Shown piece by piece: positions 18,659-27,578 of a stretch of 64,000 bases of DNA; position 1 is the stretch's first letter; the number at the start of each line of letters is the position of its first letter. Source of the stretch: Reyranella sp. (lineage in GTDB: Bacteria > Pseudomonadota > Alphaproteobacteria > Reyranellales > Reyranellaceae); the NCBI RefSeq assembly GCF_004297405.1, contig NZ_SCVC01000036.1, positions 186,001 through 250,000 of the forward strand, written 5' to 3'. Position numbers and translations under genes: made by a program. Under the pieces are notes generated by a model. The model had not been told where the DNA came from. It made no database searches and was given only the letters and a program-made list of their open reading frames with translations.

Positions 18659-19475
18659 ACCGGTCGTGCGAGCTGCACTGCTGGAGGATCTCGGCCGAGC
18701 GGGTGACATCACTACCGACGCCATCGTGCCTGCGACGACGAAAGCCGAAACGGTTCTGGTCGCACGCCAGCCCGGCATCGTCGCCGGCCTCGACTTGGCC
18801 GCGACGGCGTTCCGCCTGGTCGATCCCGCCATCAAGATCGAGATCGAGCGGCCGGATGGCACGCGACTGGCACCCGGCGACCGCATTGCCACGATCGCCG
18901 GCCCGGCGCGCGGCATGCTGACGGCCGAGCGCGTGGCCTTGAACTTCCTGGGGCATCTCAGCGGTGTGGCGAGCGCGGCGGCAACGCTGGTTGAAGCCGT
19001 GCGCGGCCACAAGGCGCGCATCTGCTGCACCCGCAAGACCATGCCGGGCATGCGTGCGCTTCAGAAGTATGCCGTCCGTGTGGGCGGCGGCTCCAATCAC
19101 CGCTTCGGCCTCGACGATGCCGTCCTCATCAAGGACAACCATGTCGCCGTTGCCGGCGGCATTGGCCCTGCGATCCGCGCAGCTCGCGAGGGTGTCGGCC
19201 ATCTGGTGAAGATCGAAGTCGAGGTCGACACGCTCGCGCAGCTCGACGAGGCGATGGCGATCGGCGTCGATGCCGTCCTGCTCGACAATATGACGCCGGA
19301 AGAGCTGACCCAGGCCGTTCGTACGATCGGCGGTCACGCCATTGCCGAAGCATCGGGCCGCATCACGCCGCAGACGGCGCCCGCCATCGCAGCGAGCGGC
19401 GTCGATCTCATTTCAGCCGGGTGGCTGACTCACAGCGTCAGCGTGCTCGATATCGGCCTCGACTGGCGGAGCTAG
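18624..19475 (+). CDS. nadC: Nicotinate-nucleotide pyrophosphorylase (quinolinate phosphoribosyltransferase)
   Basis: 283-residue enzyme converting quinolinate and PRPP to nicotinate mononucleotide. Diagnostic blocks: LNFLGHLSGVAS, the active-site CTRKTMPGMRALQKYAV, GGGSNHRFGLDDAVLIKDNH and the C-terminal ISAGWLTHS. I place the start at ATG 18624, inside the 3' end of nadB. An upstream in-frame start at 18519 lies deep in nadB and encodes no family sequence. Third gene of the nadABC operon. The convergent neighbour's stop lies 3 nt away. Confidence 0.96.
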   Translation: MTIPSLPMLMLEPVVRAALLEDLGRAGDITTDAIVPATTKAETVLVARQPGIVAGLDLAATAFRLVDPAIKIEIERPDGTRLAPGDRIATIAGPARGMLTAERVALNFLGHLSGVASAAATLVEAVRGHKARICCTRKTMPGMRALQKYAVRVGGGSNHRFGLDDAVLIKDNHVAVAGGIGPAIRAAREGVGHLVKIEVEVDTLAQLDEAMAIGVDAVLLDNMTPEELTQAVRTIGGHAIAEASGRITPQTAPAIAASGVDLISAGWLTHSVSVLDIGLDWRS

Positions 19476-19478
19476 GGC

Positions 19479-19943
19479 TCAGTTACTCACTTCGCAATGT
19501 TTGTGCATCTCCTTGCAGACACGCAGGACGGCGTGCACGACCATCGAGGCCGTGGAGCTTTCACCGGCGCCGGCGTGACCTGCGATCAGGAGTTGCGAGA
19601 CGTCGTCGCTGAAGGGCACGACGTTAAGAGTCGCCGTACGATCACCTTCGGCGATCTGCAAGCGGCGGGCGTGGGAGTCGTGCATCAGGATGCGTACCGA
19701 CTTGTTCTTGCGGGCAAGGTCGAGCGCCGTAGCGAACACCTTGTCGGCCGAGACATCGAGGATGACCGTCGCGAAATCGTAACCCGGCCGGCCATTCTGC
19801 TGGCCTTCGGTCATCTGATGGATGCGTCCCATCGCCTTGCGCGCCAGGAATACCCATTGGGCTTCCGCAGCACCAAACGGCACGGCCGCCAGCACCAGGC
19901 CGCCGAGCGCGGCCAGCATCGTCAGTCGGTTGAGTCTCTTCAT
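19479..19943 (-). CDS. Small secreted protein of unknown function
   Basis: 154 residues with a clear signal peptide (MKRLNRLTMLAALGGLVLAAVP..., cleavage near AEAQ). The mature part starts QWVFLARKAMGRIHQM, has alternating hydrophobic segments (DFATVILDVSADKVFATALDLARK, ILMHDSHARRLQIAEGDRTATLNVVPF) and two Cys near the C-terminus (RVCKEMHKHCEVSN). I do not recognise a family with confidence. I chose ATG 19943 because it begins the signal peptide and follows a GTGGGG stretch; the longer frame upstream encodes nothing coherent. It is probably periplasmic, with a possible Cys-Cys disulphide. Confidence 0.75.
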   Translation of the reverse strand: MKRLNRLTMLAALGGLVLAAVPFGAAEAQWVFLARKAMGRIHQMTEGQQNGRPGYDFATVILDVSADKVFATALDLARKNKSVRILMHDSHARRLQIAEGDRTATLNVVPFSDDVSQLLIAGHAGAGESSTASMVVHAVLRVCKEMHKHCEVSN

Positions 19944-19974
19944 GAATGCTGCCCCACTTTTTGAGGGCGGCATT

Positions 19975-21075
19975 TTACGCAAGCGTAGCCAATGACGAAG
20001 CAGAAAACGGCGCCAGCTCGGTGAAGCGACCCTCGCGCACCTTGGCGGCCCAGTGCGCGTCGGCCAGCAGCGCGCGGCCGACAGCGACCAGGTCAAACTC
20101 GTCGCGCTCCAGCCGTGCTTCGAGCTCACCCAGTTCGCCGACGTCGGAGGTCTCGCGCGTGCGAAAGGTCTGCACGAAATCCGCGCCCTTGAGGCCAACC
20201 GATCCGACAGTAATGGTGGGCTTGCCCGTGAGCTTCTTGGTCCATCCCGCGAGGTTCAGCGACGAGCCCTCGAACTCGGGCTCCCAGAAGCGACGCGTCG
20301 AGCAATGGAAAATGTCGGTGCCGGCCGCAGCCAGCGGTTCGAGGAAGCGCGCCAACTCATCCGGCGTCTGCGCGAGGCGAGCCGTGAAGTCCTGCTGCTT
20401 CCATTGAGAGAAGCGTAGGATGATCGGATAAGTCTCGCCGACCCGGGCGCGGATCGCCTTCACGATCTCGGCGGCAAAGCGCGTGCGTCGCACGAAGTCG
20501 CCGCCCCAGGAATCGTCGCGCTGGTTGGCGCCTTCCCAGAAGAACTGGTCGATCAGATAGCCATGTGCACCATGGATCTCGACGGCGTCGAAGCCGATCT
20601 CCTGGGCCGCGCCTGCCGCCTTGGCGAAGGCGTCGATCGTATCGGCGATGTCGGCCTCGCTCATCGGCTCGCCGACCTGCTTGCCCGAAGCGGCGAGACC
20701 CGAGGGGCCATCTGACGGCGCCTCGGGGTTGGGTCCCGTGCCGGGTTTGCGCATCATGCCCTGGTGCCAGAGCTGCGGCGCGATCCGGCCGCCCGCTACG
20801 TGCACTTCCTCGACGACGCGCCGCCAACCGGCAAGGCTCTCTGGTGCATGGAAGTTCGGCACGTTGGCGTCGTTGGTCGCGGCTGGCCGATCCACCGTCG
20901 TGCCTTCCGTGACGATGAGGCCGACACCGCCTTCAGCGCGACGGCGATAGTAGGCCGCCACATCCGGACCGGGCACGCTCTCGGGACTCTTGGAGCGCGT
21001 CATCGGCGCCATCACCAGGCGATTGGCGAGCGACAGCGACTTGCAGGCGAAGGGACGGAAAAGCGGACTGGTCAT
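19975..21075 (-). CDS. Old yellow enzyme family NADH:flavin oxidoreductase
   Basis: 366-residue FMN-dependent TIM-barrel ene-reductase. The N-terminal LFRPFACKSLSLANRLVMAPMTRS, the substrate-binding region GGRIAPQLWHQG, and GFDAVEIHGAHGYLIDQFFWEGANQRDDSWGG are classic. The pair normally HN or HH in OYE falls in the EIHGAHGYL region. These enzymes reduce activated C=C bonds of enones or nitro compounds with NAD(P)H; the natural substrate cannot be told from sequence. The M81-family gene lies 13 nt upstream on the same strand, so they may be co-expressed. Confidence 0.9.
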   Translation of the reverse strand: MTSPLFRPFACKSLSLANRLVMAPMTRSKSPESVPGPDVAAYYRRRAEGGVGLIVTEGTTVDRPAATNDANVPNFHAPESLAGWRRVVEEVHVAGGRIAPQLWHQGMMRKPGTGPNPEAPSDGPSGLAASGKQVGEPMSEADIADTIDAFAKAAGAAQEIGFDAVEIHGAHGYLIDQFFWEGANQRDDSWGGDFVRRTRFAAEIVKAIRARVGETYPIILRFSQWKQQDFTARLAQTPDELARFLEPLAAAGTDIFHCSTRRFWEPEFEGSSLNLAGWTKKLTGKPTITVGSVGLKGADFVQTFRTRETSDVGELGELEARLERDEFDLVAVGRALLADAHWAAKVREGRFTELAPFSASSLATLA

Positions 21076-21088
21076 CGGATCATCGGCC

Positions 21089-22561
21089 TCAGGGGAAAGC
21101 GACGTCGCCGTAAGGGTAGAACTTCTTCAAATCGACGTTGCGGTACGGCAGGCCATCGAGACGGACGGTGCCGAGGAAGGGCTCGACGGGCTCGACCAGC
21201 AGGATGGTCTTGGCGAAACCCGAATCGTCGAAGCCACGGCGGAAGTGAACGCGCGACTTGATGGCAAACGCCTTGAAGGAGGACACATCGAGGCCCAGCG
21301 CTTCGAGCGACAAGGGCTCCTGCACCTGCACGAGATAGCGGCTCAGCACCAGCACGTTGCCGCGGCCGAACTCCACGACGATCCAGAGCTGGCCATATCC
21401 TTCGGCGGCATTCAGGACCGTACCGGTGATACGCACGGGTTGGCCGGCCGATTCATCGGCGAGTCCGCCCACATTCATGTCGAACGGATCGCCCGCCTTC
21501 ACGCCGCCGGCCGCCTTGAGCGCATCGCCCACCTTGGCATCGGCGATGGTCGCGATCAGCACGCCCGAGAGATCCTGCTCGATGATCTCCTTCAGGAGCC
21601 ACGTCGCCGAGCCGGAGCGATCGCTGTGATCGGCCAGGACGACGGGCGTCTCGCCACGCGCGATCGCTTCTTTTGCGAGCTGCACGCCGTCGGGAATGGC
21701 GTGCACCTTGGTCGAAGTCAGCAGGGCTTCGCGCCGGCGCCAGGCCCAAAGTGCCAGATCGTCGGCGGCCTTGCGCGCAAGCGCGTCATTGCCGTTGCTC
21801 ATGACCTGGATCGTCATGCCGACATCGGGAACGTCGGCGAAGGGAAAGCCGAAGAAGACGTTCACGTAGAGGTCGGGCTCACGCGCCTCCCAGACGAGTG
21901 CGCGCTGCACCAGATCCATCCACGGCGACGCGCCGGTCCATTGCAGCACCGTAGGCGAGATGATCGGCACCTTCACCATCACGGTCTTCGGCACATAATC
22001 GCCACGGATGGCGCGCACCAGCATACGGGCCGCCCGCTCGCCCTGCAGGTAGCTGTCATAGTGCGGGAAATACTTCACCGTGAACGCCATGTCGGCGTGT
22101 CGCAGGAATTCCTCGTCCTCGTTGCCGTGCGGATCGAACGTCCCGACGATGAAGGCGCCGCTACCCACGACCTCGCGGACACGGCGAGCGATATCGGCTT
22201 CCGGCCGCGCCACGCCGCGAACGCCCATGGCGCCGTGCAGGCTGAGATAGACGCCGTCGAATTTCCCGCTGGCCCGGAGGTCGGCGATCATCCGGCCGAG
22301 CAAGGTCTCGTAGGCTTCCTCGGTGATCCAGCCGGAGCCGGTGCCGGTCCTCGGCCATAGCGGCGATTCGATGCCCACAAGCTCGACGTCGTCGTGCTCG
22401 CGCGCCACTTTCACGAAGCCGCCCATGTAAGACTTGGCGTCGTGCGCCAGCAGCGCCTCGCCCTTGGCCGGTGAGCCTTTGTAGGTGAAGTCGGCCAACG
22501 TGGTGTCGTTCGGAAGGAACGTCACCGTCTCGTGGGCAAAGTAGAGGACGGCGATACGCAT
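21089..22561 (-). CDS. M81 / MlrC-family metallopeptidase-like protein
   Basis: 490 residues, matching the M81 (MlrC, microcystin-degradation C-like; DUF1485 plus MlrC C-terminal) family. The start MRIAVLYFAHETVTFLPN contains an His-Glu pair, and IVGTFDPHGN carries the metal-site block seen in the family. VLADHSDRSGSATW and a C-terminal region with RSRVHFRRGFDDSGFAKTI follow. MlrC opens the linear peptide from microcystin hydrolysis, but most homologues sit in unrelated bacteria and their substrates are unknown. ATG 22561 is chosen for the conserved MRIAV start; the upstream extension of 40 residues is not family-like. hbd precedes it by 17 nt. Confidence 0.88.
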   Translation of the reverse strand: MRIAVLYFAHETVTFLPNDTTLADFTYKGSPAKGEALLAHDAKSYMGGFVKVAREHDDVELVGIESPLWPRTGTGSGWITEEAYETLLGRMIADLRASGKFDGVYLSLHGAMGVRGVARPEADIARRVREVVGSGAFIVGTFDPHGNEDEEFLRHADMAFTVKYFPHYDSYLQGERAARMLVRAIRGDYVPKTVMVKVPIISPTVLQWTGASPWMDLVQRALVWEAREPDLYVNVFFGFPFADVPDVGMTIQVMSNGNDALARKAADDLALWAWRRREALLTSTKVHAIPDGVQLAKEAIARGETPVVLADHSDRSGSATWLLKEIIEQDLSGVLIATIADAKVGDALKAAGGVKAGDPFDMNVGGLADESAGQPVRITGTVLNAAEGYGQLWIVVEFGRGNVLVLSRYLVQVQEPLSLEALGLDVSSFKAFAIKSRVHFRRGFDDSGFAKTILLVEPVEPFLGTVRLDGLPYRNVDLKKFYPYGDVAFP

Positions 22562-22578
22562 CGACGCCGCCCCTGTCG

Positions 22579-23451
22579 TTAGCGTGTCGGAACCGGACGT
22601 TCGCCCGAATAGTCGTAGAAGCCGCGCTTGACCTTGCGGCCAATCCAGCCGGCTTCGACATACTTCACCAGCAGCGGGCACGGCCGATACTTCGAATCGG
22701 CCAGGCCCTCATGCAGCACCTGCATCACCGACAGGCAGGTATCGAGGCCGATGAAGTCGGCGAGCTCGAGCGGGCCCATCGGATGGTTGGCGCCCAGCTT
22801 CATGCCGGTGTCGATCGCCTCGACGTTGCCGACGCCCTCGTAGAGGGCATAGACCGCCTCGTTGATCATCGGCAGCAGGATGCGATTGACGATGAACGCC
22901 GGGAAGTCCTCGGCATTCACCGGCTTCTTGTCGAGCTTGACCACGACCTCGCGCACGGTGCGGAAGGTCTCCTCTTCCGTGGCGATGCCACGGATGAGCT
23001 CGACGAGCCCCATGAGCGGCACGGGGTTCATGAAGTGCATGCCCATGAACTTGCCCGGACGGTCGGTGACCGACGCGAGACGCGTCACCGAGATCGACGA
23101 GGTGTTGGTGGCGAGCAGCACGTTCGGCGGCAGATCGATGCAGACCTTCTTGAAGATCTCGCGCTTGATCGCCTCGTTCTCCGTCGCCGCCTCGACCACC
23201 AGGTCGCATTCGGCGAAGGTCTTGTAGTCGATGACCGGCACGATGCGCTTCAGCGCAGCGTCCTTTTCCTCCGGCCGGATCATGCCACGGCTGATCTGGC
23301 GGTCCATGTTGCGGCCGATATTGTCGAGGCCCTTGTCGAGGTGCGCCTGGTCGACATCCGCGAGTTGGATGTCGTAGCCCTTCAGCGCGCAGACATGGGC
23401 GATGCCGCTGCCCATCTGGCCGGCACCGATAACGCCGATGCGCTTGATCAT
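22579..23451 (-). CDS. hbdA: 3-hydroxybutyryl-CoA dehydrogenase
   Basis: 290-residue NAD(P)-dependent dehydrogenase interconverting acetoacetyl-CoA and 3-hydroxybutyryl-CoA. Rossmann motif GVIGAGQMGSGIAHV is at about 6-20. The catalytic His lies in MHFMNPVPLMGLVE. The C-terminal all-helical domain contains NRILLPMINEA and the GANHPMGPLELADFIGLD signature. The etfA stop lies 39 nt away on the downstream side of the operon order etfB-etfA-hbd. The product connects short-chain beta-oxidation, polyhydroxybutyrate and ethylmalonyl-CoA metabolism. Confidence 0.95.
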   Translation of the reverse strand: MIKRIGVIGAGQMGSGIAHVCALKGYDIQLADVDQAHLDKGLDNIGRNMDRQISRGMIRPEEKDAALKRIVPVIDYKTFAECDLVVEAATENEAIKREIFKKVCIDLPPNVLLATNTSSISVTRLASVTDRPGKFMGMHFMNPVPLMGLVELIRGIATEEETFRTVREVVVKLDKKPVNAEDFPAFIVNRILLPMINEAVYALYEGVGNVEAIDTGMKLGANHPMGPLELADFIGLDTCLSVMQVLHEGLADSKYRPCPLLVKYVEAGWIGRKVKRGFYDYSGERPVPTR

Positions 23452-23490
23452 GATGGGTATCCCCTTGGAGTTCTGGCTACGGGGTTCTGG

Positions 23491-24429
23491 CTACTTCTTC
23501 TCGACCGCGGCCGTCAGCTCCGGAACGATCTGGAACAGATCACCCACGAGGCCGTAATCGGCGACCTGGAAGATCGGCGCTTCCTCGTCCTTGTTGATGG
23601 CCACGATGGTCTTGCTGTCCTTCATGCCGGCGAGATGCTGGATGGCGCCGGAAATGCCGATGGCGATGTAGAGGTCGGGCGCGACCACCTTGCCGGTCTG
23701 ACCGACCTGGTAGTCGTTCGGCACGTAGCCCGCGTCGACAGCGGCGCGGCTGGCGCCGAGGCCGGCGCCAAGCTTGTCGGCCAGCGTCTCGAGCATCTTG
23801 AAGTTCTCGCCACTCTGCAGGCCACGGCCGCCGCTGACGACGATCTTGGCGCTGGTGAGCTCGGGCCGCTCGCTCTTGGAGAGCTCGGCGCCGACGTACG
23901 ACGAAAGACCCTTGGCACCCTCGCCGCCGATCTTCTCGATCGCCGCCGAGCCGCCGGTCGTTGCACCTGCCTTGAAGTTGGTCGGACGGATGGTCACGAC
24001 CTTGACCTTGTCGGCGGTCTGCACGGTCGCCATGGCGTTACCGGCGTAGATCGGGCGCACGAAGGTGTCGGGCGAGACGACCTGGATCGCCTCGGAAACC
24101 TGCGCAACGTCGAGAAGTGCTGCAACGCGCGGCGCGATGTTCTTGCCGACCGAGTCGGCCGCCATCACGACGTGGCTGTAGTTCGGCGCGAGCTTCACGA
24201 CGAGCGGCGCGATGTCCTCGGCCAGCCAGTTGGCGTAGGCGGCATCGTCCGCCTGCAGCACCTTGGCAACGCCCTGGATCGCGGCAGCCGACTTGGCGGC
24301 TTCGTCGCAATTGGAGCCAGCCACCAGCACGGTGACATCGGAGCCCATCTGGCCGGCAGCCGCCACCGCGTTGGCGACGTTGGCGCGGACCGTTTTGCCG
24401 TCATGCGCGGCAACGACGAGAATGGCCAT
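23491..24429 (-). CDS. etfA: Electron transfer flavoprotein, alpha subunit
   Basis: 312-residue FAD-binding subunit of ETF, which passes electrons from acyl-CoA dehydrogenases to ETF:quinone oxidoreductase. The C-terminal FAD domain is textbook: [55 protein letters not shown] (abridged across that block), and the [20 protein letters not shown] loop. The start is ATG 24429, 2 nt after the etfB stop; the longer upstream frame is antisense-like junk. Partners in the window include the long acyl-CoA dehydrogenase at 35237-36877. Confidence 0.95.
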   Translation of the reverse strand: MAILVVAAHDGKTVRANVANAVAAAGQMGSDVTVLVAGSNCDEAAKSAAAIQGVAKVLQADDAAYANWLAEDIAPLVVKLAPNYSHVVMAADSVGKNIAPRVAALLDVAQVSEAIQVVSPDTFVRPIYAGNAMATVQTADKVKVVTIRPTNFKAGATTGGSAAIEKIGGEGAKGLSSYVGAELSKSERPELTSAKIVVSGGRGLQSGENFKMLETLADKLGAGLGASRAAVDAGYVPNDYQVGQTGKVVAPDLYIAIGISGAIQHLAGMKDSKTIVAINKDEEAPIFQVADYGLVGDLFQIVPELTAAVEKK

Positions 24430-24431
24430 GG

Positions 24432-25181
24432 TCAGATGACTCCCGCTTCGTTCTTCAGCTTGTCGACCAGCTCGGCAACGGTCTTCACCTTGATACCGGC
24501 CTTGCGCTTCGGCGGCTCCTCGACCTTCAGGGTCTTGAGGCGCGGCGCGACATCGACGCCCAGCGCGTCCGGCGCCAGGGTCTCGATCGGCTTCTTCTTC
24601 GCCTTCATGATGTTCGGCAGCGACGCGTAGCGCGGCTCGTTCAGGCGCAGGTCGGTGGTGATCACCGCCGGCATCTTGATCTTGATGTTCTCGAGGCCGC
24701 CGTCGACCTCGCGCTTCACCTCGATCGAACCGTCGGCGACGTTGAGCTTGTTGGCGAAGGTGCCCTGCGCCCAACCCAGAAGCGCGGCCAGCATCTGGCC
24801 GGTCTGGTTGGAGTCGTCATCGATCGCCTGCTTGCCGACGATGACGAGACCGGGCTGCTCCTTGTCGACCACGGCCTTCAACAGCTTGGCGACGGCCAGC
24901 GGCTGCAGTTCGCCATCGGCCTGCACGAGGATGCCGCGGTCGGCGCCCATCGCGAGCGCGGTGCGGATCGTCTCCTGGCACTGGGCCGGGCCGGCGGAAA
25001 AGGCGATGACTTCAGTCGCGGCGCCCTTCTCTTTCATGCGGATCGCCTCTTCTACGGCGATCTCGTCGAAGGGATTCATGGACATCTTGACGTTCGCCGT
25101 CTCGACACCCGTGTTGTCGGCCTTGACGCGGATCTTGACGTTGTAGTCGATGACCCGCTTGACCGCGACCAGCACTTTCAT
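24432..25181 (-). CDS. etfB: Electron transfer flavoprotein, beta subunit
   Basis: 249-residue AMP-binding ETF subunit. It starts [19 protein letters not shown] and has the [13 protein letters not shown] block. The beta-subunit signature runs [18 protein letters not shown], followed by [12 protein letters not shown], and the C-terminal [10 protein letters not shown] loop matches the region that contacts acyl-CoA dehydrogenases. It heads the etfB-etfA-hbd transcription unit. A 156-nt gap upstream (25182-25337) should hold the promoter; I see no clear palindrome there. Confidence 0.95.
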   Translation of the reverse strand: MKVLVAVKRVIDYNVKIRVKADNTGVETANVKMSMNPFDEIAVEEAIRMKEKGAATEVIAFSAGPAQCQETIRTALAMGADRGILVQADGELQPLAVAKLLKAVVDKEQPGLVIVGKQAIDDDSNQTGQMLAALLGWAQGTFANKLNVADGSIEVKREVDGGLENIKIKMPAVITTDLRLNEPRYASLPNIMKAKKKPIETLAPDALGVDVAPRLKTLKVEEPPKRKAGIKVKTVAELVDKLKNEAGVI

Positions 25182-25337
25182 CGCGTTGCGCCTATCGGTG
25201 AGTTACCGCCCGGCTCAAACGCCCGGCGAAGGGGTTTTCGTGTAGGGGTGTTCAGCCGATCATGTCAAGGCTATGGCGCACTGCACAAAATCGCAGGGTG
25301 AAAGCTTTTTGCCCTATCTTTCAACAGCTTGGAGCGG

Positions 25338-25934
25338 CTAGCGCGCCCCGCCCGGTACCCACAGCACATCTGCTGCGCCGTTGTCGTTCAGTCGGCGTGC
25401 AAGCACGAACAGATGGTCCGACAGTCGGTTGATGTACTTCACCGCCTCGGGATTGATCGGTTGTTCGGCGGCCAGATGCGTCATGCAGCGCTCGGCCCGG
25501 CGCGCCACGGTCCGCGCCAGATGCAGCCAGGACGCCGCTTCGCTGCCACCCGGCAGGATGAACGACTTCAGCGGCTGAAGCTCGGCGTTCATGGCATCGA
25601 TCTCGCGCTCCAGCCGTTCGACCTGCGACGGCACGATGCGCAGCGCCTGCTCGTCGCGCTTGGTCTTGCCCTCGGGCGTGCAGAGATCGGCGCCGAGATC
25701 GAAGAGATCGTTCTGGATGCGGCTGAGCATGGCGTCGGCTTCGCCGAACCGCGGATCTTTCGCGCCAGCACGCGCGATCGCGTTGCGCGCCAGGCCGATC
25801 ACAGAATTGGCTTCGTCGGTCGTGCCGTAGGCTTCGACGCGGATGTCGTGTTTGGCCACCCTCTCGCCGCGACCGAGAGACGTCTGCCCGGCGTCGCCGC
25901 CGCGCGTGTAGATGCGCGTGAGATTGACTGCCAT
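25338..25934 (-). CDS. Cob(I)alamin adenosyltransferase (PduO/MMAB type)
   Basis: 198-residue ATP:cob(I)alamin adenosyltransferase producing adenosylcobalamin. The N-terminal ATP-binding motif TRGGDAGQTSLGRGERVAK (about 9-27), RVEAYGTTDEANSVIG, and the C-terminal RRAERCMTHLAAEQPIN...INRLSDHLFVLAR block are diagnostic of the PduO fold. In this genome it would supply NrdJ and the methylmalonyl- and ethylmalonyl-CoA mutases. It is transcribed in the same direction as etfBA; the HIG1 gene ends 3 nt upstream, a grouping common in alphaproteobacteria. No cobalamin riboswitch is visible. Confidence 0.94.
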   Translation of the reverse strand: MAVNLTRIYTRGGDAGQTSLGRGERVAKHDIRVEAYGTTDEANSVIGLARNAIARAGAKDPRFGEADAMLSRIQNDLFDLGADLCTPEGKTKRDEQALRIVPSQVERLEREIDAMNAELQPLKSFILPGGSEAASWLHLARTVARRAERCMTHLAAEQPINPEAVKYINRLSDHLFVLARRLNDNGAADVLWVPGGAR

Positions 25935-25937
25935 CGT

Positions 25938-26150
25938 CTAGCTCCGGCTCGCGAAATACCACAGCAGGATCAGCACGATTGTCAGGAGCTGCAGACGCAC
26001 GCGCCACCACATCAGACGGTTGCTGCGGCGGCTGCCGTCGATGCTGCCTTCCTGGTTGCGGCTCATGCTGATCAGGCCGGCGAACAGAGTGCCGAGCGTA
26101 GCGAAAGCCGACACCAGAACGAGGACGAAAAGGACGTTGGCGAGGGTCAT
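25938..26150 (-). CDS. HIG1-domain twin-transmembrane small protein
   Basis: 70 residues with two transmembrane helices (about 5-28 and 48-66) separated by a polar loop. The loop and second helix contain RRSNRLMWWRVRLQLLTIVLILLW (abridged), matching the HIG1 signature (SN-lM--RV-lQ). Bacterial HIG1 proteins are small inner-membrane proteins, and some associate with respiratory complexes; no role is proven here. It is 3 nt upstream of the adenosyltransferase start and 6 nt from the amine-oxidase-like stop, so the whole minus-strand run may be one unit. Confidence 0.8.
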   Translation of the reverse strand: MTLANVLFVLVLVSAFATLGTLFAGLISMSRNQEGSIDGSRRSNRLMWWRVRLQLLTIVLILLWYFASRS

Positions 26151-26156
26151 AGGGGC

Positions 26157-27578
26157 TTATCCCGCATTGTGCCGACCCGCGCCAGTACGGGCCCCAGCCC
26201 AGGGCCGCGCGGCGCGCGATGCTGCCGTGCCCGTAACGGTACGGAAAATCGCTTCGGCCGTCTGCTCGCCCGACCAGAGCGCTGCGTGCACCGTGCCGTA
26301 TTCGACGGGTTCGGTCGCTTCGCCCGCGAAGAACACGCGGCCACCCAGCGGACGGGCATGCGTCGTGCAGTCTTCCGGATCGCTGCCGACGCCGGGATAA
26401 GAGTAACCACCGCGCGACCAAGGGTCGCTCAGCCAGCGTGGGAAGGCCATGGCCTCGGGTTCGGGAATGTCATCACCGAACATCGCCCGCAACGAGGCCA
26501 TCGCGACCTTCACGACATCTCCGTCAGACGTGTTGCGATCGAGGCGAATGGCGGTATCGCCGTTGGCGAAGCTCAGCAAGACCGGCAGGCCCGTCTCCTC
26601 CTGGTGGTTCACCCATATGTTGAAGGTGCCGCGCTGCTGCGGCGAATTCGGCAGCCGGCCGAACCATTTCGGCTGCTCCGGCCAGAAGCATTTCGGGAAG
26701 CGCAGATAGATCTTGCCGAGGATGCCGGCGCCATAACCCAGACGGCCGATCGCAATTTGCTGCGCCTCGGGCGGTGCCGGATCGAGTGCGGGCAGACCTG
26801 CACGCAGGAGGCCGACCGGAACGGCCACGACCGCACGATCCGCTTCGAGCCGCTCACCGCCCTGGAGATGGACGGTCACGCCCTGCCCGGTCCACACGAT
26901 GCGCTCAGCCGCCACACCGTGACGGATCGCAAGGCCGCACGCAGCATCGTCGATCAGCGTGTGAAAGCCGCCTTTGGGCTGGGCGTTGCGGTCAAGGCCT
27001 TCGGTCGGAAACCATTCCTCGGCGGCCACCGCTTCCCACGGCGCACTCTGCACGCCCTCACTCATCTCGACGAAGGTCGCCACGACCAGCCGGTCGATCT
27101 CCGGCAGCCAAGACGCGCGGAGCAAAGGCTCCACGGCATCACGCACAGAGATCGAACGCGGCCCGCGCACGCGGGCCATCGCCTTGCTCTTCCACGTCGC
27201 CCACTCGATGGCAGCCTTGAAAGCGACGCGTCCCTTGATGGCGCGACGACGCTGGCCTTCGCGCGTCGGTGCTGTCGCTCGCTTGTCGATCAGGAGGCGC
27301 TCGCCATGAGATTCGATCAGCGGGATGCCGAGCTTGCTGCACCACAGCGCCAGCGGATTGCCCTCGACGCCGTGGACCCACGAGCCGCCGAGATCGACGG
27401 GCGCGCCGATGCGGCTGTCCGTCCAGACGCGGCCGCCGGTACGGTCGCGCGCCTCGAGCACGGTGACGTCGAAACCAGAATCGTGAAGCAGGCGCGCGGT
27501 CACGAGCCCGGCCATCCCGGCGCCGATCACCACGACCGTCTCGGGCCGACCACTGCCCATCGACCAGTTTCCGGTCAT
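26157..27578 (-). CDS. FAD-dependent amine-oxidase-family oxidoreductase
   Basis: 473 residues of the flavin monoamine oxidase family. Dinucleotide-binding motif VVVIGAGMAGLVTARLL is at about 15-31. The GGRVWTDSRIGAPVDLGGSWVHGVEGNPL block follows. The C-terminal FAD motif GRVFFAGEATEPVEYGTVHAALWSGEQTAEAI (abridged) is near 420-450. The substrate may be an amine, polyamine or amino acid; it is not predictable. The N-terminal 4 nt overlap with the upstream HAD gene (27575-27578) indicates coupling. Confidence 0.88.
   Translation of the reverse strand: MTGNWSMGSGRPETVVVIGAGMAGLVTARLLHDSGFDVTVLEARDRTGGRVWTDSRIGAPVDLGGSWVHGVEGNPLALWCSKLGIPLIESHGERLLIDKRATAPTREGQRRRAIKGRVAFKAAIEWATWKSKAMARVRGPRSISVRDAVEPLLRASWLPEIDRLVVATFVEMSEGVQSAPWEAVAAEEWFPTEGLDRNAQPKGGFHTLIDDAACGLAIRHGVAAERIVWTGQGVTVHLQGGERLEADRAVVAVPVGLLRAGLPALDPAPPEAQQIAIGRLGYGAGILGKIYLRFPKCFWPEQPKWFGRLPNSPQQRGTFNIWVNHQEETGLPVLLSFANGDTAIRLDRNTSDGDVVKVAMASLRAMFGDDIPEPEAMAFPRWLSDPWSRGGYSYPGVGSDPEDCTTHARPLGGRVFFAGEATEPVEYGTVHAALWSGEQTAEAIFRTVTGTAASRAARPWAGARTGAGRHNAG

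Noticed and set aside
22711-24630. A 639-codon open frame on the plus strand
   Set aside because: Antisense to hbd and etfA, with His/Asp-rich sequence typical of reverse-frame high-GC noise.
25182-25337. Possible cobalamin riboswitch near etfB/adenosyltransferase
   Set aside because: The gap is short and I see no B12-box-like conserved element; the 57-nt gap ahead of nrdJ is too small as well.
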